From Fagopyrum homotropicum (taxonomy: Eukaryota > Streptophyta > Magnoliopsida > Caryophyllales > Polygonaceae): a DNA stretch of 64,000 nt. Below the pieces are notes generated by a model, which saw nothing but the letters and a program-made list of their open reading frames with translations, made no database searches and was not told the origin of the DNA. Numbering within the stretch: position 1 is the stretch's first letter; every line of letters starts with the position of its first letter. A program made the translations under genes and the position numbers. This document shows positions 12,084 to 21,827 of this stretch, in pieces. The DNA lies in assembly GCA_033239125.1 (NCBI GenBank), contig BSWB01000002.1, forward strand, positions 53,045,001-53,109,000. The letters run 5' to 3'.

Positions 12084-13461
12084 TCTCTAGATCGATATAG
12101 TTTCGATGAAGAGAGGAGAGGTTGTCCTTGAGAATCGCATTTTCCGATTTCAGGGCCTTGAGACTGTCATCAAGGTCTACCTTCTCTGTGTTAAGATTTT
12201 CAATGTCCAAAGACATCTCACTTAGTTGTTTTTCTTGTTCAAGAAGCTTTTGTCTTAGAAAATGTATCCTTATTCTATGTTCTTTGTCACATATAATAAT
12301 GTCGTTAAGGAATTGTGTTAGGTCAGATTCAGGTTAAGACATGATAGTACTTACCACATTATCAACGTAGAGATTTGAATCTTCTTCGTGATCAGCCATA
12401 AGACATAGGTTTGCTTGTTCTTTTTCGTCTTCTAATTCATTTGAGGAATCTAAATCATTCCATGAAGCTACCAAAGCTTTCTTCTTTCGATCATTTTTCT
12501 TGAAGTTGGTCCTCTTCTTTTGTGGACAGTCCTTAACAAGATGATTTGTTTCACCACATTCAAAATAAGTCAGCACTTTAGTTTTCTTGTTGGAGTTAGA
12601 AAACTTACCTCATGTTCGTGGATATTCTCTATTGTTTACAAACTGGTTCTTTATTTTGAGAATTCTCGCGAGACCCTTAGAGATCATGGCAATTGCATCT
12701 TCTTCTTCATCGTCATCATTATCTTCCTCTTCAGATGGTAACTCATCCTTTCTCGATCTTAATGCCAAATTCTTAGCGCTAGATGGGAGCTCTCCATCTT
12801 CTTCACCAAGAACCATTTCGAGTGGGATGAGTTTTCTAAGGAGGTCATCAAGAGGAAGAGTTGAGAGATTCTGAGCTTCTTCGATGGCAGTCATCTTTGG
12901 TCCCCACTTCGCTTTAGGTAAGCTCCTTAGAACCTTCCTAACTTTTTCTTCATTTGTGAAGACCTTTCCTAGTGAGTCCAAGTTGTTCACGATCTCAGTG
13001 AATCTTGTGAACATTTCTTTGACTGGTTCATTTGGATTCATCTTGAATAACTCATATTGTATGAGGAAGATGCTAATCTTTGTTTCCTTGACTTGACTTG
13101 TTCCTTCGTATGTGACAATAAGTTTGTCCCATATTTCCTTTACACTCTTGAATGATGAGATGCGGTTGAATTCATTTGCATCTAATCCGTAGTAGAGCAG
13201 GTTCATAGCTTTGTAGTTCTTTTACACACTGTCCAAGTCAGCTTGTGTGAAATCAGCTTCCTTCTTTGGGACTTGGACACCTTCAATTGTTGTAGTTGGG
13301 ACTTTGGGGTCATTCTGAATGATGCTTCATAGTTCCATGTCCTGATCAATAATGAACATACGCATGAGTGCTCTCCAATGGGCACATTTGTTGCCACAGA
13401 AAAGTGGTGGTCGAGATGAGGATCTTCCTTGAGCAAATCCTTCATCACCTATAGGATTCAT
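12084..13461 (-). pseudogene. Sirevirus gag with zinc knuckle and coiled coil, three nonsense codons
   Basis: A single minus-strand frame starts at ATG 13461-13459 and holds from there through 12334 with in-frame stops at 13327-13329, 13222-13224 and 12610-12612. The capsid-like region (about 13206-12760) contains the conserved gag run YELFKMNPNE and the segment RKVLRSLP typical of Sirevirus gag. The zinc knuckle near 12555-12510 has Tyr in place of its first Cys (YFECGETNHLVKDC). After the stop at 12334-12336 a Leu/Glu/Lys-rich segment (to about 12084) has heptad-like spacing and could be a coiled coil. Gag would form the particle around the element's RNA. Confidence 0.86.
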
Positions 13462-13502
13462 GATTAGTCTCACTCATGGTTAAATCAATAAACGTGAGTC
13501 TA

Positions 13503-13515
13503 GTTCCGATACTAA
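13503..13515 (-). promoter_or_regulatory. Degenerate primer binding site of the Sirevirus (initiator Met tRNA type)
   Basis: On the minus strand the sequence TTAGTATCGGAAC lies just inside the LTR end. It resembles TGGTATCAGAGC, the usual site for initiator methionine tRNA, with several changes. Confidence 0.5.
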
Positions 13516-13896
13516 TTGAAGAACTGTTAGGTGAATATAAAGGATAAAAGATACTCTAGAAGGGGGTTGAATAGAGTATGGAACTTTTCGCAAAACCTAT
13601 CTCAAGGCTTTGAAACTTATTTCAAAGGCCTTGATGTCGATCTCAACTCTTTGTGACACACTTTGATATCAAGGGCTTTGAAACTGATTTCAAGGGCCTT
13701 GACTTTGTTCACCTGCAAAAAAAAGTTAGTCACAATAAAGCAGATAAAGTGCGGAATGTAAAAGATCGACACGAGGATATGTTTACGAAGTTCGGCTCTA
13801 AATAGCCTACTCTCCGTCCCAGGATATAGCCGTAGGATCTAACTATCTATTATCAGCTTCAAAGAGTCCTAGATATAAACTAGAAGAAATCCCCTT

Positions 13897-15641
13897 TGTT
13901 CGCTCCAAACGGTGTGTGCAAGCTTTAAATTTATATCCCCAGAAATATGCTTAAAACAAGGATGTGAACCCGCAGTGTACGGATCAATTATAGTAAAAAG
14001 CAAGAATTTCGGGGTGTTGATCTCATGGACTTAGGTGAAACTAAGCAAGTATAGGTTGTCAATGCAACTAATAACCACAAAAGCGATTAAAGTAATCAAA
14101 AGATGAATGCAAATTCTAGGGATTAAAGCATCTAGTTGTGGTTCCGACTCAAGATCTCAAGATAAAGCGGACAAAGCTAAGATTTTGCAAAGGGAAGGTG
14201 TTTCTAAAATGGGAATAGATTACCGGGTAAGTCTCACTACTCACTATCCCAAACCAAAGCTCCTATTACCGGGTAAGTCTCAAGGTACTAAGGAAAGGAA
14301 TTATAATCTCAAACCAACACACCAACTAAGGGAATAGAATCAACCTTTACCGGATAAGTCTTAGGCTAACTCACAAAGATGGAATGAAGGCACACTCAAA
14401 CCCCAATAAAGGATAAACCTTTATTACATACACTTATGACCTTGGGTAAACAAACTAACAAATCACCGGGTAAGTCTCATCCTAGGCTTGCATTGAACCA
14501 GGAAAGGTGTAATAAGAATAGGATTTGGCAAACTATAACACTTAACTCTCAGTTTCGGATCAGAAAAGGTCACCTCGGTCAGTCAAGTTCCACCCCGGCC
14601 GAGATTTTCATCGACTAAGCGAGGTACTATAGGGTTAAGGTTAAAGACTCGAGCTTTTAGGGTCCTACTGGGATTAAGATCATTCTATCATTGTCTTTCC
14701 CACAACTTTCAGTTAGTCACCCTAGAATCGCACAAAGAATTTAGTCACTCATCATCATGAAAACAATAATCGAATATATGAGAAGGGAGTGAATATTTGA
14801 ACACAAAAACCTTAAGAACAAGACTTCAATAACTGAATCAAATAGTCACAAATCAGTGTACCTTAAATCACAAATCGAACAAGACATTAAACCAAAGGGA
14901 ATCTAAGAAAATCTTACAAACTCCTCAAAAGCTATCTCAAACTAGGAATCTTCCTTCTTTCAATCTTCAAAGCTTCCTTCAAACTTCTAGAAAATCCCTT
15001 AATTGTTGTGTGGAGAATATTGTTGATCCAAAGATCCGAAGATGGCTGAATTGTGAAAAATTCAACCCTTTACATAGGAGAATTATCTTCCAAAGATAAT
15101 AATATCTTAAAAAAGATAATTTCCTATAAAATATATCCATATCTCTAAAATAGATCTCCCTAAAATAAGATCTTCCTTCTAGAATTCCCGCCCAAAAATA
15201 TAAGATATCTTCCTTCCAAAAATAAAAGATCTCCTCCAAAAGATATGATCTCGCCGGCGCTAGGGTGTTCGCCTCGGTTGGGACGCTCCTCAAGATCACC
15301 TCGGTCGAGGTGATACATTAGCTGACCGAGGTGAATCTCAATTGAAAGTGAAATCTCTCAAATCTGGTCCAAAGTAAATCTTCTTCAATAATTCTTTGCT
15401 TCCTGAGTTCTCTTTTAAGCTCCGGAATGTAGCTCTTATGACTCCTTAGCTCCTTAGCTCCATTTCGATCCAAAATGTGCCATTTTACCTACGATTATAA
15501 CGAAACTTGGTGTAGACCTCGATTCCCGTAAAGGTAGATGAAACAACAATATAATCACACAATATACATCCATACATGTAGTTTATTGAAGATAAAACGC
15601 CTAAACAAGTCCCAAAATATAGACTATAATACATGTTATCA
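13897..15641 (-). repeat. Solo LTR of an Athila-like element, 1,745 bp, with CCCTT target duplications
   Basis: On the minus strand it starts TGATAACATG and ends GCGAACA. CCCTT occurs immediately outside both ends (13892-13896 and 15642-15646). There is no internal region, so this is a solo LTR left by recombination between two LTRs. It aligns in parts with the Athila LTR at 6652-8321: similar first bases, a shared segment around CGTACACTGCGGGTTC near the end, and similar last bases. It contains a C/G-rich palindrome, CACCTCGGTCGAGGTG, at 15297-15312 and related copies, plus four copies of a 15-bp repeat at 14222-14479. Confidence 0.92.
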
Positions 15642-15774
15642 CCCTTCTTCTCTCACATTAGTCAACGCTACGATCTAGCTCTTGCTATAATAGCCTAGTT
15701 ACTTCGCAGAGTAACACACACTCTAGTATAACACTCTTTAGATATTTCAATGGAGCTCTCGAGTTTTATCTCTC

Positions 15775-17845
15775 TATAACGGTCAAAAAATCGAAGATGG
15801 CCTAATCGGGAATATTAAGAATTAAACGGGTTTAACGGAATTAATCCGTTTTAACAAGAGATACCTCTCGAGGTAACCCGCTCCTAGATGATATTATCCC
15901 CTAGTGTTATTTGGAGCATTTGGGAGCTTCAATTAGTAAAAATGCAGTTGAGAGAAATGATCAGGACATCGGACATGTCCTAGATATGAAATAACATGGA
16001 AAGACAAAATGGCCAAAAGAGTCGCTATTTTGTTTCTTAGAGGCTAAGAAAGACGGGTTAGGAATACGCGTTTTTCGAGACAATTGAGGAATAACTATCC
16101 ACATAGTATTCCGGATTTATTATTCCAATTCCGAGAAGTTTGGAGAAAGGGCTCAAACCACCTTCGGATCGGTAAAAGGATAATTATCGGCTTTGCTAAA
16201 GGATAATGCTAGAGGATAATCATCAACTTTGCTAAAGGATAATGCTAGAGGATAATTATCAACTTTGCTAAAGGATAATGCTAGAGGATAATTATCGACT
16301 TTGCTAAAGGATAATGCTAGAGGATAATTATCGACTTTGCTAAAGGATAATGCTAAAGGATAATTATCAATTATGCTAAAGGATAATTATCAATTATGGT
16401 AAAGGATAAAGCTAAAGGATAATTATCGACTTCTCTATAAATAGCGGAAATTCATTCATTTTCTTTCACATTTCCTCGTAAAAGCTCTGATTTCTCTCAA
16501 GCTTCAAATTCAGATCTTCTCTTCGTTTGTAATCCGATTTCAAATCCGTTTGAGTTTTCGGATTCCTTTCTTCGTCCTCTTCATGTTGGTACCGAGTTTC
16601 CGCTTTTCCGACAAAGTTAGGGCCAGGTCGAGCATGTCCTTTCCTTGGCCGGTTCCTTCACTCAAATTCCGGTGAATTTGATGATGTCAAAGCGTAGCCT
16701 ATGTCGTTGTGATTCCGAATCTTCTTTCGGATCGTCAGTTGGGTTAGTAACGAATAAGTTATGAATATATTCGTTTTCCGTATTACGGTTTGGCCTAAAT
16801 GGACCTTAGGCTTGTCAAAATGGATAATTGGAAATTCGATTATGCTCGTTACATTATTCGGGTGAAATTTAATTAATTAAATTGGGATTCTAGAGAAGGT
16901 TATAAGTTAATTAAATTCAAAGGAATGAATTTAACTGGTGTTTGAATCGAGAAGTTTGATAAGAGAAATATGATATTCTCAACAGGTGTTGTTGAAGGTT
17001 TCGGTCTAACTATAGCTTAATTGCTTTGTGAGCGTATCCTAATACGAGAAAGGAGGATAGTCCGAGTGGGAAACGGACTCAATAGTTGGTTTACGAGGTT
17101 TTCTTGTTCTTACTTGTGAGGTAAGTGTATATAAATTACACTTTCTTAATATATATTAGGTATTTAATATGGAATTAGTTTTACGTATAAAATATATATT
17201 TTTACATATGAAATGTTATGAAGATATATGGTATAATCTTTAAGCATGCATCAATGTGGTTGTTATGATATGTGTGATATTATGATTTCTTACATGCCTT
17301 GTGGATTATGTGAATGAATTGTATGCTTAGAATGGTGTTGTATTATATATGAATGTGAAGCATGCAATTGTGAGAATGTGATGATATTTATATGTGATTA
17401 TGGATATGTATGCATTGATCGACTTTGGAATGTGAGGAAGGGTATAGAGTGTCCTTTGGGGACGGGATATTAGATACTTATATATATTGGGAGAGTGCGA
17501 TTTGTATACCCTTACTGAGCGTGTGGCTTATTGTTGTTATATCCATATTTTTCAGCTACTCAGACTCGGCCTGATCAAGGCAAGGACATTGGACCCAACA
17601 CCTGGATTTGAGATCATATCAGGTGGGCTGTTATGGGATGCTACCGCCTAGGATGTTTTGTGTGGTTTTAAACAGCTGTTTTTTTGTTAAACAGGGTTTT
17701 ATGACGTATGTTAGTATGTATATATGTTGTGAATATGGTTGTAAGATAAAGTTTTAAAAATTTACGTTTTCCGCTTTTCCGCTTATTGTTTTAAATAGGG
17801 TTAATTAACTGGTAATTAACTAGAAATGAAATAGGAGGGGTCACA
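15775..17845 (+). repeat. 5' LTR of the deleted chromovirus, with GGATAA repeat array and TATA box
   Basis: It begins TATAACGG (TGTAACGG in the other copy, so the G is probably mutated) and ends GGGGTCACA. From about 16175 to 16432 it has a tandem array of roughly 36-bp units built on GGATAATTATC and GGATAATGC, about five full units and shorter ones. TATAAATA at 16436-16443 follows directly and is the likely core promoter. Confidence 0.93.
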
Positions 17846-17851
17846 TTTGGT

Positions 17852-17863
17852 TGGTATCAGAGC
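17852..17863 (+). promoter_or_regulatory. Primer binding site (initiator Met tRNA)
   Basis: TGGTATCAGAGC lies six bases after the end of the 5' LTR and matches the usual plant retrotransposon site for initiator methionine tRNA exactly. Confidence 0.9.
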
Positions 17864-17937
17864 AGGGATATGATTCCTTGGCTTGGGTTGTGGGAATTTT
17901 TTTCTGAAAAGCTTTTGAAAGTTTCTTTTCTTTTAGA

Positions 17938-18430
17938 TGGCGGAGCACAACTATGAGGGGTCGACTGAGTTTATACATGCTCATGGTATATATGATCAGG
18001 AGCACCCTAACGTGCTAGTTTATCCAGTACCACTACCACCATTGGATATGGTTGGTATGCCTGAGTTAGTGCAATATTTGAGAGAAGTTATACCACCACA
18101 GACACAACAATGTGTCAAGTGGGTATTATCCTAGTAAAGATGGACAAGAATTTCGAAAAGATTCACTGTCAAGGGGAAAAGTAGTTTGAGAGGATCATTG
18201 ATCCATTGGTAGTGGAGGAGTGGTTGAGGAACATTGAGTCCATTCTAGATACAGTTAAATGGGTATAATATGTTATATCCTTGCTTGAGGAAGCAACTAG
18301 AGATTGGCAGGACATGATCCCTAATGGCCGTAGTATACCACCAGTGCTAACATGGGATGATTTCTTGAGAGAGTTTGATGTGATGTTAGTAATGGATTAG
18401 TCATCCACTCATATAGTTTTCATTAATTGT
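17938..18430 (+). pseudogene. Chromovirus gag fragments
   Basis: An ATG at 17938 opens a frame of 65 codons that is probably the start of gag; it begins MAEHNYEGS and stops at 18132-18134. Further on, in shifted frames to about 18430, segments such as VVEEWLRNIESILDTVKW, EEATRDWQDMIP and TWDDFLREF match the capsid region of plant gypsy gag. The rest of gag, including any zinc knuckle, is missing. In-frame TAA and TAG codons and small shifts show that it is not translated as a whole. Confidence 0.68.
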
Positions 18431-18489
18431 TGTACAAAGGAAGTCCCCATGGAGGTTGATAGGTTCAGAGAGGTGAGATCTACTATAAA

Positions 18490-18988
18490 GTTGAGCATCT
18501 ATTAGCTCCCAGAGTTATGAGAGTAGAGATGGACGTGAGAGGATCTGAGTTGATAGCAAACATTCGGGTAAGACCTTTGATTCTTGATGAGATTTCAGCT
18601 AGACGGGATGAGGATGCTACACTGAGAAGGCTAAAAGCTAAAGTGGGAGATAAATTGGTCCATATGAGATCTTAGAGAGATTGGACCACTTGCGTATGGG
18701 TTGGCGTTACAACCTTAGTAATCAAGATTGCATGACGTCTTTCATGTATCGGTGCTATGGAGGTATATGTCATATCCTAGTCATATAATTCCCGAACCTG
18801 AGATAGAAGTATTTGAGAACTTGTCCTACCTAGAAGAACCAGTCGAGGTTCTAGGCAGGCAAGTTCGGAGATTGAGAAACAAGGAGATTCCAATGCTGAA
18901 GGTTAGATGGGGACATTATTCAGCTCAAGAGGCTACATGGGAGACCGAACTAGATATGAGAGCTAGATACCCCAATCTTTTTGAGTAA
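18490..18988 (+). pseudogene. Remnant of chromovirus pol: RNase H-integrase linker and chromodomain-like C-terminus
   Basis: About 18490-18660 reads like the spacer between RNase H and integrase of chromoviruses (ANIRVRPLILDEI and following). This joins without any integrase core to the segment GPYEILERL and then to a frame at 18728-18988. That frame, MHDVFHVSVLWRYMSYPSH to ATWETELDMRARYPNLFE, is the typical C-terminus of chromovirus integrase, where a chromodomain-like fold binds chromatin. Protease, reverse transcriptase and the catalytic integrase core were deleted. Confidence 0.85.
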
Positions 18989-19083
18989 AAACCTCAAAAT
19001 TTTGTGATCCGGCCGTACATCCTGTTGATATATCTACGAGTTTGGTTCTACGTCCTTTCTTAAATTTCGGGACGAAATTTCTT

Positions 19084-19098
19084 AAAGTGGGAGATATT
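19084..19098 (+). promoter_or_regulatory. Polypurine tract of the deleted chromovirus
   Basis: AAAGTGGGAGAT lies just before the TG of the 3' LTR at 19099, the position of the plus-strand primer. Confidence 0.8.
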
Positions 19099-21169
19099 TG
19101 TAACGGTCAAAAAATCGAAGATGACCTAATCGGGAATATTAAGAATTAAACGGGTTTAACGGAATTAATCCGTTTTAACAAGAGATACCTCTCGAGGTAA
19201 CCCGCTCCTAGATGATATTATCCCCCAGTGTTATTTGGAGCATTTGGGAGCTTCAATTAGTAAAAATGCAGTTGAGAGAAATGATCAGGACATCGGACAT
19301 GTCCTAGATATGAAATAACATGGAAAGACAAAATGGTCAAAAGAGTCGCTATTTTGTTTCTTAGAGGCTAAGAAAGACGGGTTAGGAATACGCGTTTTTC
19401 GAGACAATTGAGGAATAACTATCCACATAGTATTCCGGATTTATTATTCCAATTCCGAGAAGTTTGGAGAAAGGGCTCAAACCACCTTCGGATCGGTAAA
19501 AGGATAATTATCGGCTTTGCTAAAGGATAATGCTAGAGGATAATCATCAACTTTGCTAAAGGATAATGCTAGAGGATAATTATCAACTTTGCTAAAGGAT
19601 AATGCTAGAGGATAATTATCGACTTTGCTAAAGGATAATGCTAGAGGATAATTATCGACTTTGCTAAAGGATAATGCTAAAGGATAATTATCAATTATGC
19701 TAAAGGATAATTATCAATTATGGTAAAGGATAAAGCTAAAGGATAATTATCGACTTCTCTATAAATAGCGAAAATTCATTCATTTTCTTTCACATTTCCT
19801 CGTAAAAGCTCTGATTTCTCTCAAGCTTCAAATTCAGATCTTCTCTTCGTTTGTAATCCGATTTCAAATCCGTTTGAGTTTTCGGATTCCTTTCTTCGTC
19901 CTCTTCATGTTGGTACCGAGTTTCCGCTTTTCCGACAAAGTTAGGGCCAGGTCGAGCATGTCCTTTCCTTGGCCGGTTCCTTCACTCAAATTCCGGTGAA
20001 TTTGATTATGTCAAAGCGTAGTCTATGTCGTTGTGATTCCGAATCTTCTTTCGGATCGTCAGTCGGGTTAGTAACGAATAAGTTATGAATATATTCGTTT
20101 TCCGTATTACGGTTTGGCCTAAATGGACCTTAGGCTTGTCAAAATGGATAATTGGAAATTCGATTATGCTCGTTACATTATTCGGGTGAAATTTAATTAA
20201 TTAAATTGGGATTCTAGAGAAGGTTATAAGTTAATTAAATTCAAAGGAATGAATTTAACTGGTGTTTGAATCGAGAAGTTTGATACGAGAAATATGATAT
20301 TCTCAACAGGTGTTGTTGAAGGTTTCGGTCTAACTATAGCTTAATTGCTTTGTGTGCGTATCCTAATACGAGAAAGGAGGATAGTCCGAGTGGGAAACGG
20401 ACTCAATAGTTGGTTTATGAGGTTTTCTTGTTCTTACTTGTGAGGTAAGTGTATATAAATTACACTTTCTTAATATATATTAGGTATTTAATATGGGATT
20501 AGTTTTACGTATAAAATATATATTTTTACATGTGAAATGTTATGAAGAGATATGGTATAATCTTTAAGCATGCATCAATGTGGTTGTTATGATATGTGTG
20601 ATATTATGATTTCTTACATGCCTTGTGGATTATGTGAATGAATTGTATGCTTAGAATGGTGTTGTATTATATATGAATGTGAAGCATGCAATTGTGAGAA
20701 TGTGATGATATTTATATGTGAATGTGGATATGTATGCATTGATCGACTTTGGAATGTGAGGAAGGGTATAGAGTGTCCTTTGGGGACGGGATATTAGATA
20801 CTTATATATATTGGGAGAGTGCGATTTGTATACCCTTACTGAGCGTGTGGCTCATTGTTGTTATATCCACATTTTTCAGCTACTCAGACTCGGCCTGATC
20901 AAGGCAAGGACATTGGACCCAACACCTGGATTTGAGATCATATCAGGTGGGCTGTTATGGGATGCTACCGCCTAGGATGTTTTGTGTGGTTTTAAACAGC
21001 TGTTTTTTTGTTAAACAGGGTTTTATGACGTATGTTAGTATGTATATATGTTGTGAATATGGTTGTAAGATAAAGTTTTAAAAATTTACGTTTTCCGCTT
21101 TTCCGCTTATTGTTTTAAATAGGGTTAATTAACTGGTAATTAACTAGAAATGAAATAGGAGGGGTCACA
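19099..21169 (+). repeat. 3' LTR of the deleted chromovirus
   Basis: It begins TGTAACGG and ends GGGGTCACA, is the same length as the 5' LTR and has the same repeat array (about 19499-19756) and TATA box (19760-19767). CTCTC follows at 21170. Confidence 0.95.
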
Positions 21170-21827
21170 CTCTCTCTAGGGGATAACTCTTTAAGTAAAA
21201 GAGAGAAAGAAAAACTGTTTGATCGAATGAAGATGTTTTGGATTGCTTGAAGACTTTAGATGTTTCCGTGTAAGCTTGTATCTTGTTCTTCAATCGACAT
21301 CTTCATTTATAGACTTCTATGGAGAGGTCTTCTAGTCGTTGGGAAGATGACCGTTGAAGATGATTCTTCTTCTCCATGAAAGCTGCTTCTTGGTTGAGAT
21401 GAGATAAACGTTGTGGATCTTCTATCATCTTCATCTCCTTGAAGCACGTTGATCTTGTCCATAATCTTCTCGTATTTGTTGTGAAGATATAAAATTCTAT
21501 TTGAGAGAAGATTTGTGTGCTTTCGGTTGAGGAACGTTGCAAGATCCTGTTTCGAATCAAATCTTCCTTGGTTGGTTGAGATCTTCTTTGAGCATATCTT
21601 CTTGTTTGTGCATATCTTCTTAGAAGATCTTCTTTGCCACTTGGTAGATTCAGTTTGTTGAATTTGAATTCCTTCAGCGTGTGTTGTTCCGATTAGAGTT
21701 TCAAGGGCCTTGGCTTCTGATCCTTTGAAATGGCTTTCAAGGCCTCCGAAGGTCCCTTGAAAAGTGTTTCAAGACCTGCACACATTCTAAACAAACTACC
21801 AAGCAACTCGATATATAATCAATAAGT

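Larger units (their letters stand above)
15775..21169 (+). mobile_element. Internally deleted chromovirus (gypsy) with two near-identical LTRs
   Basis: Two 2,071-bp LTRs (15775-17845 and 19099-21169) flank a 1,253-bp interior. CTCTC occurs just outside both ends (15770-15774 and 21170-21174). The two LTRs keep a constant offset of 3,324 bp throughout, so they differ by substitutions only, about 16-20 by my reading (below 1%). The interior has a primer site, gag fragments, a piece of the RNase H-integrase junction, the chromodomain-like end of pol and a polypurine tract, but no reverse transcriptase. It could move only with enzymes from another element. It is the most recent LTR insertion in the window. 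Confidence 0.95.
8322..21793 (-). mobile_element. Sirevirus-type Ty1/copia retrotransposon, 5' LTR to mid reverse transcriptase, carrying nested insertions
   Basis: On the minus strand the order is LTR (21793 to 13525), degenerate primer site, gag, coiled coil, zinc knuckle, protease, integrase and the N-terminal half of reverse transcriptase. The rest of reverse transcriptase, RNase H and the other LTR were separated by the Athila insertion at 8322. The gag and integrase sequences closely resemble Sirevirus proteins. The element is dead, with at least eight in-frame stops and several frameshifts. Three insertions interrupt it: 9482-10367, 13897-15641 and 15775-21169. Confidence 0.87.
13525..21793 (-). 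repeat. Sirevirus 5' LTR, about 1.1 kb net, split by two insertions
   Basis: The LTR reads TGTTTAG at its start (21793) and CTAACA at its end (13525). The pieces are 13525-13896, 15642-15774 and 21170-21793, which rejoin cleanly when the two inserted elements and one copy of each target duplication are removed. It carries several copies of a palindromic motif like TTTCAAGGCCTTGAAA (13601-13700 and 21699-21772). The outer limit at 21793 is inferred from the TG/CA ends only. Confidence 0.72.

Noticed and set aside
16175..16432. CRISPR-like array
   Set aside because: The units are head-to-tail LTR repeats without unique spacers, in a plant retrotransposon.
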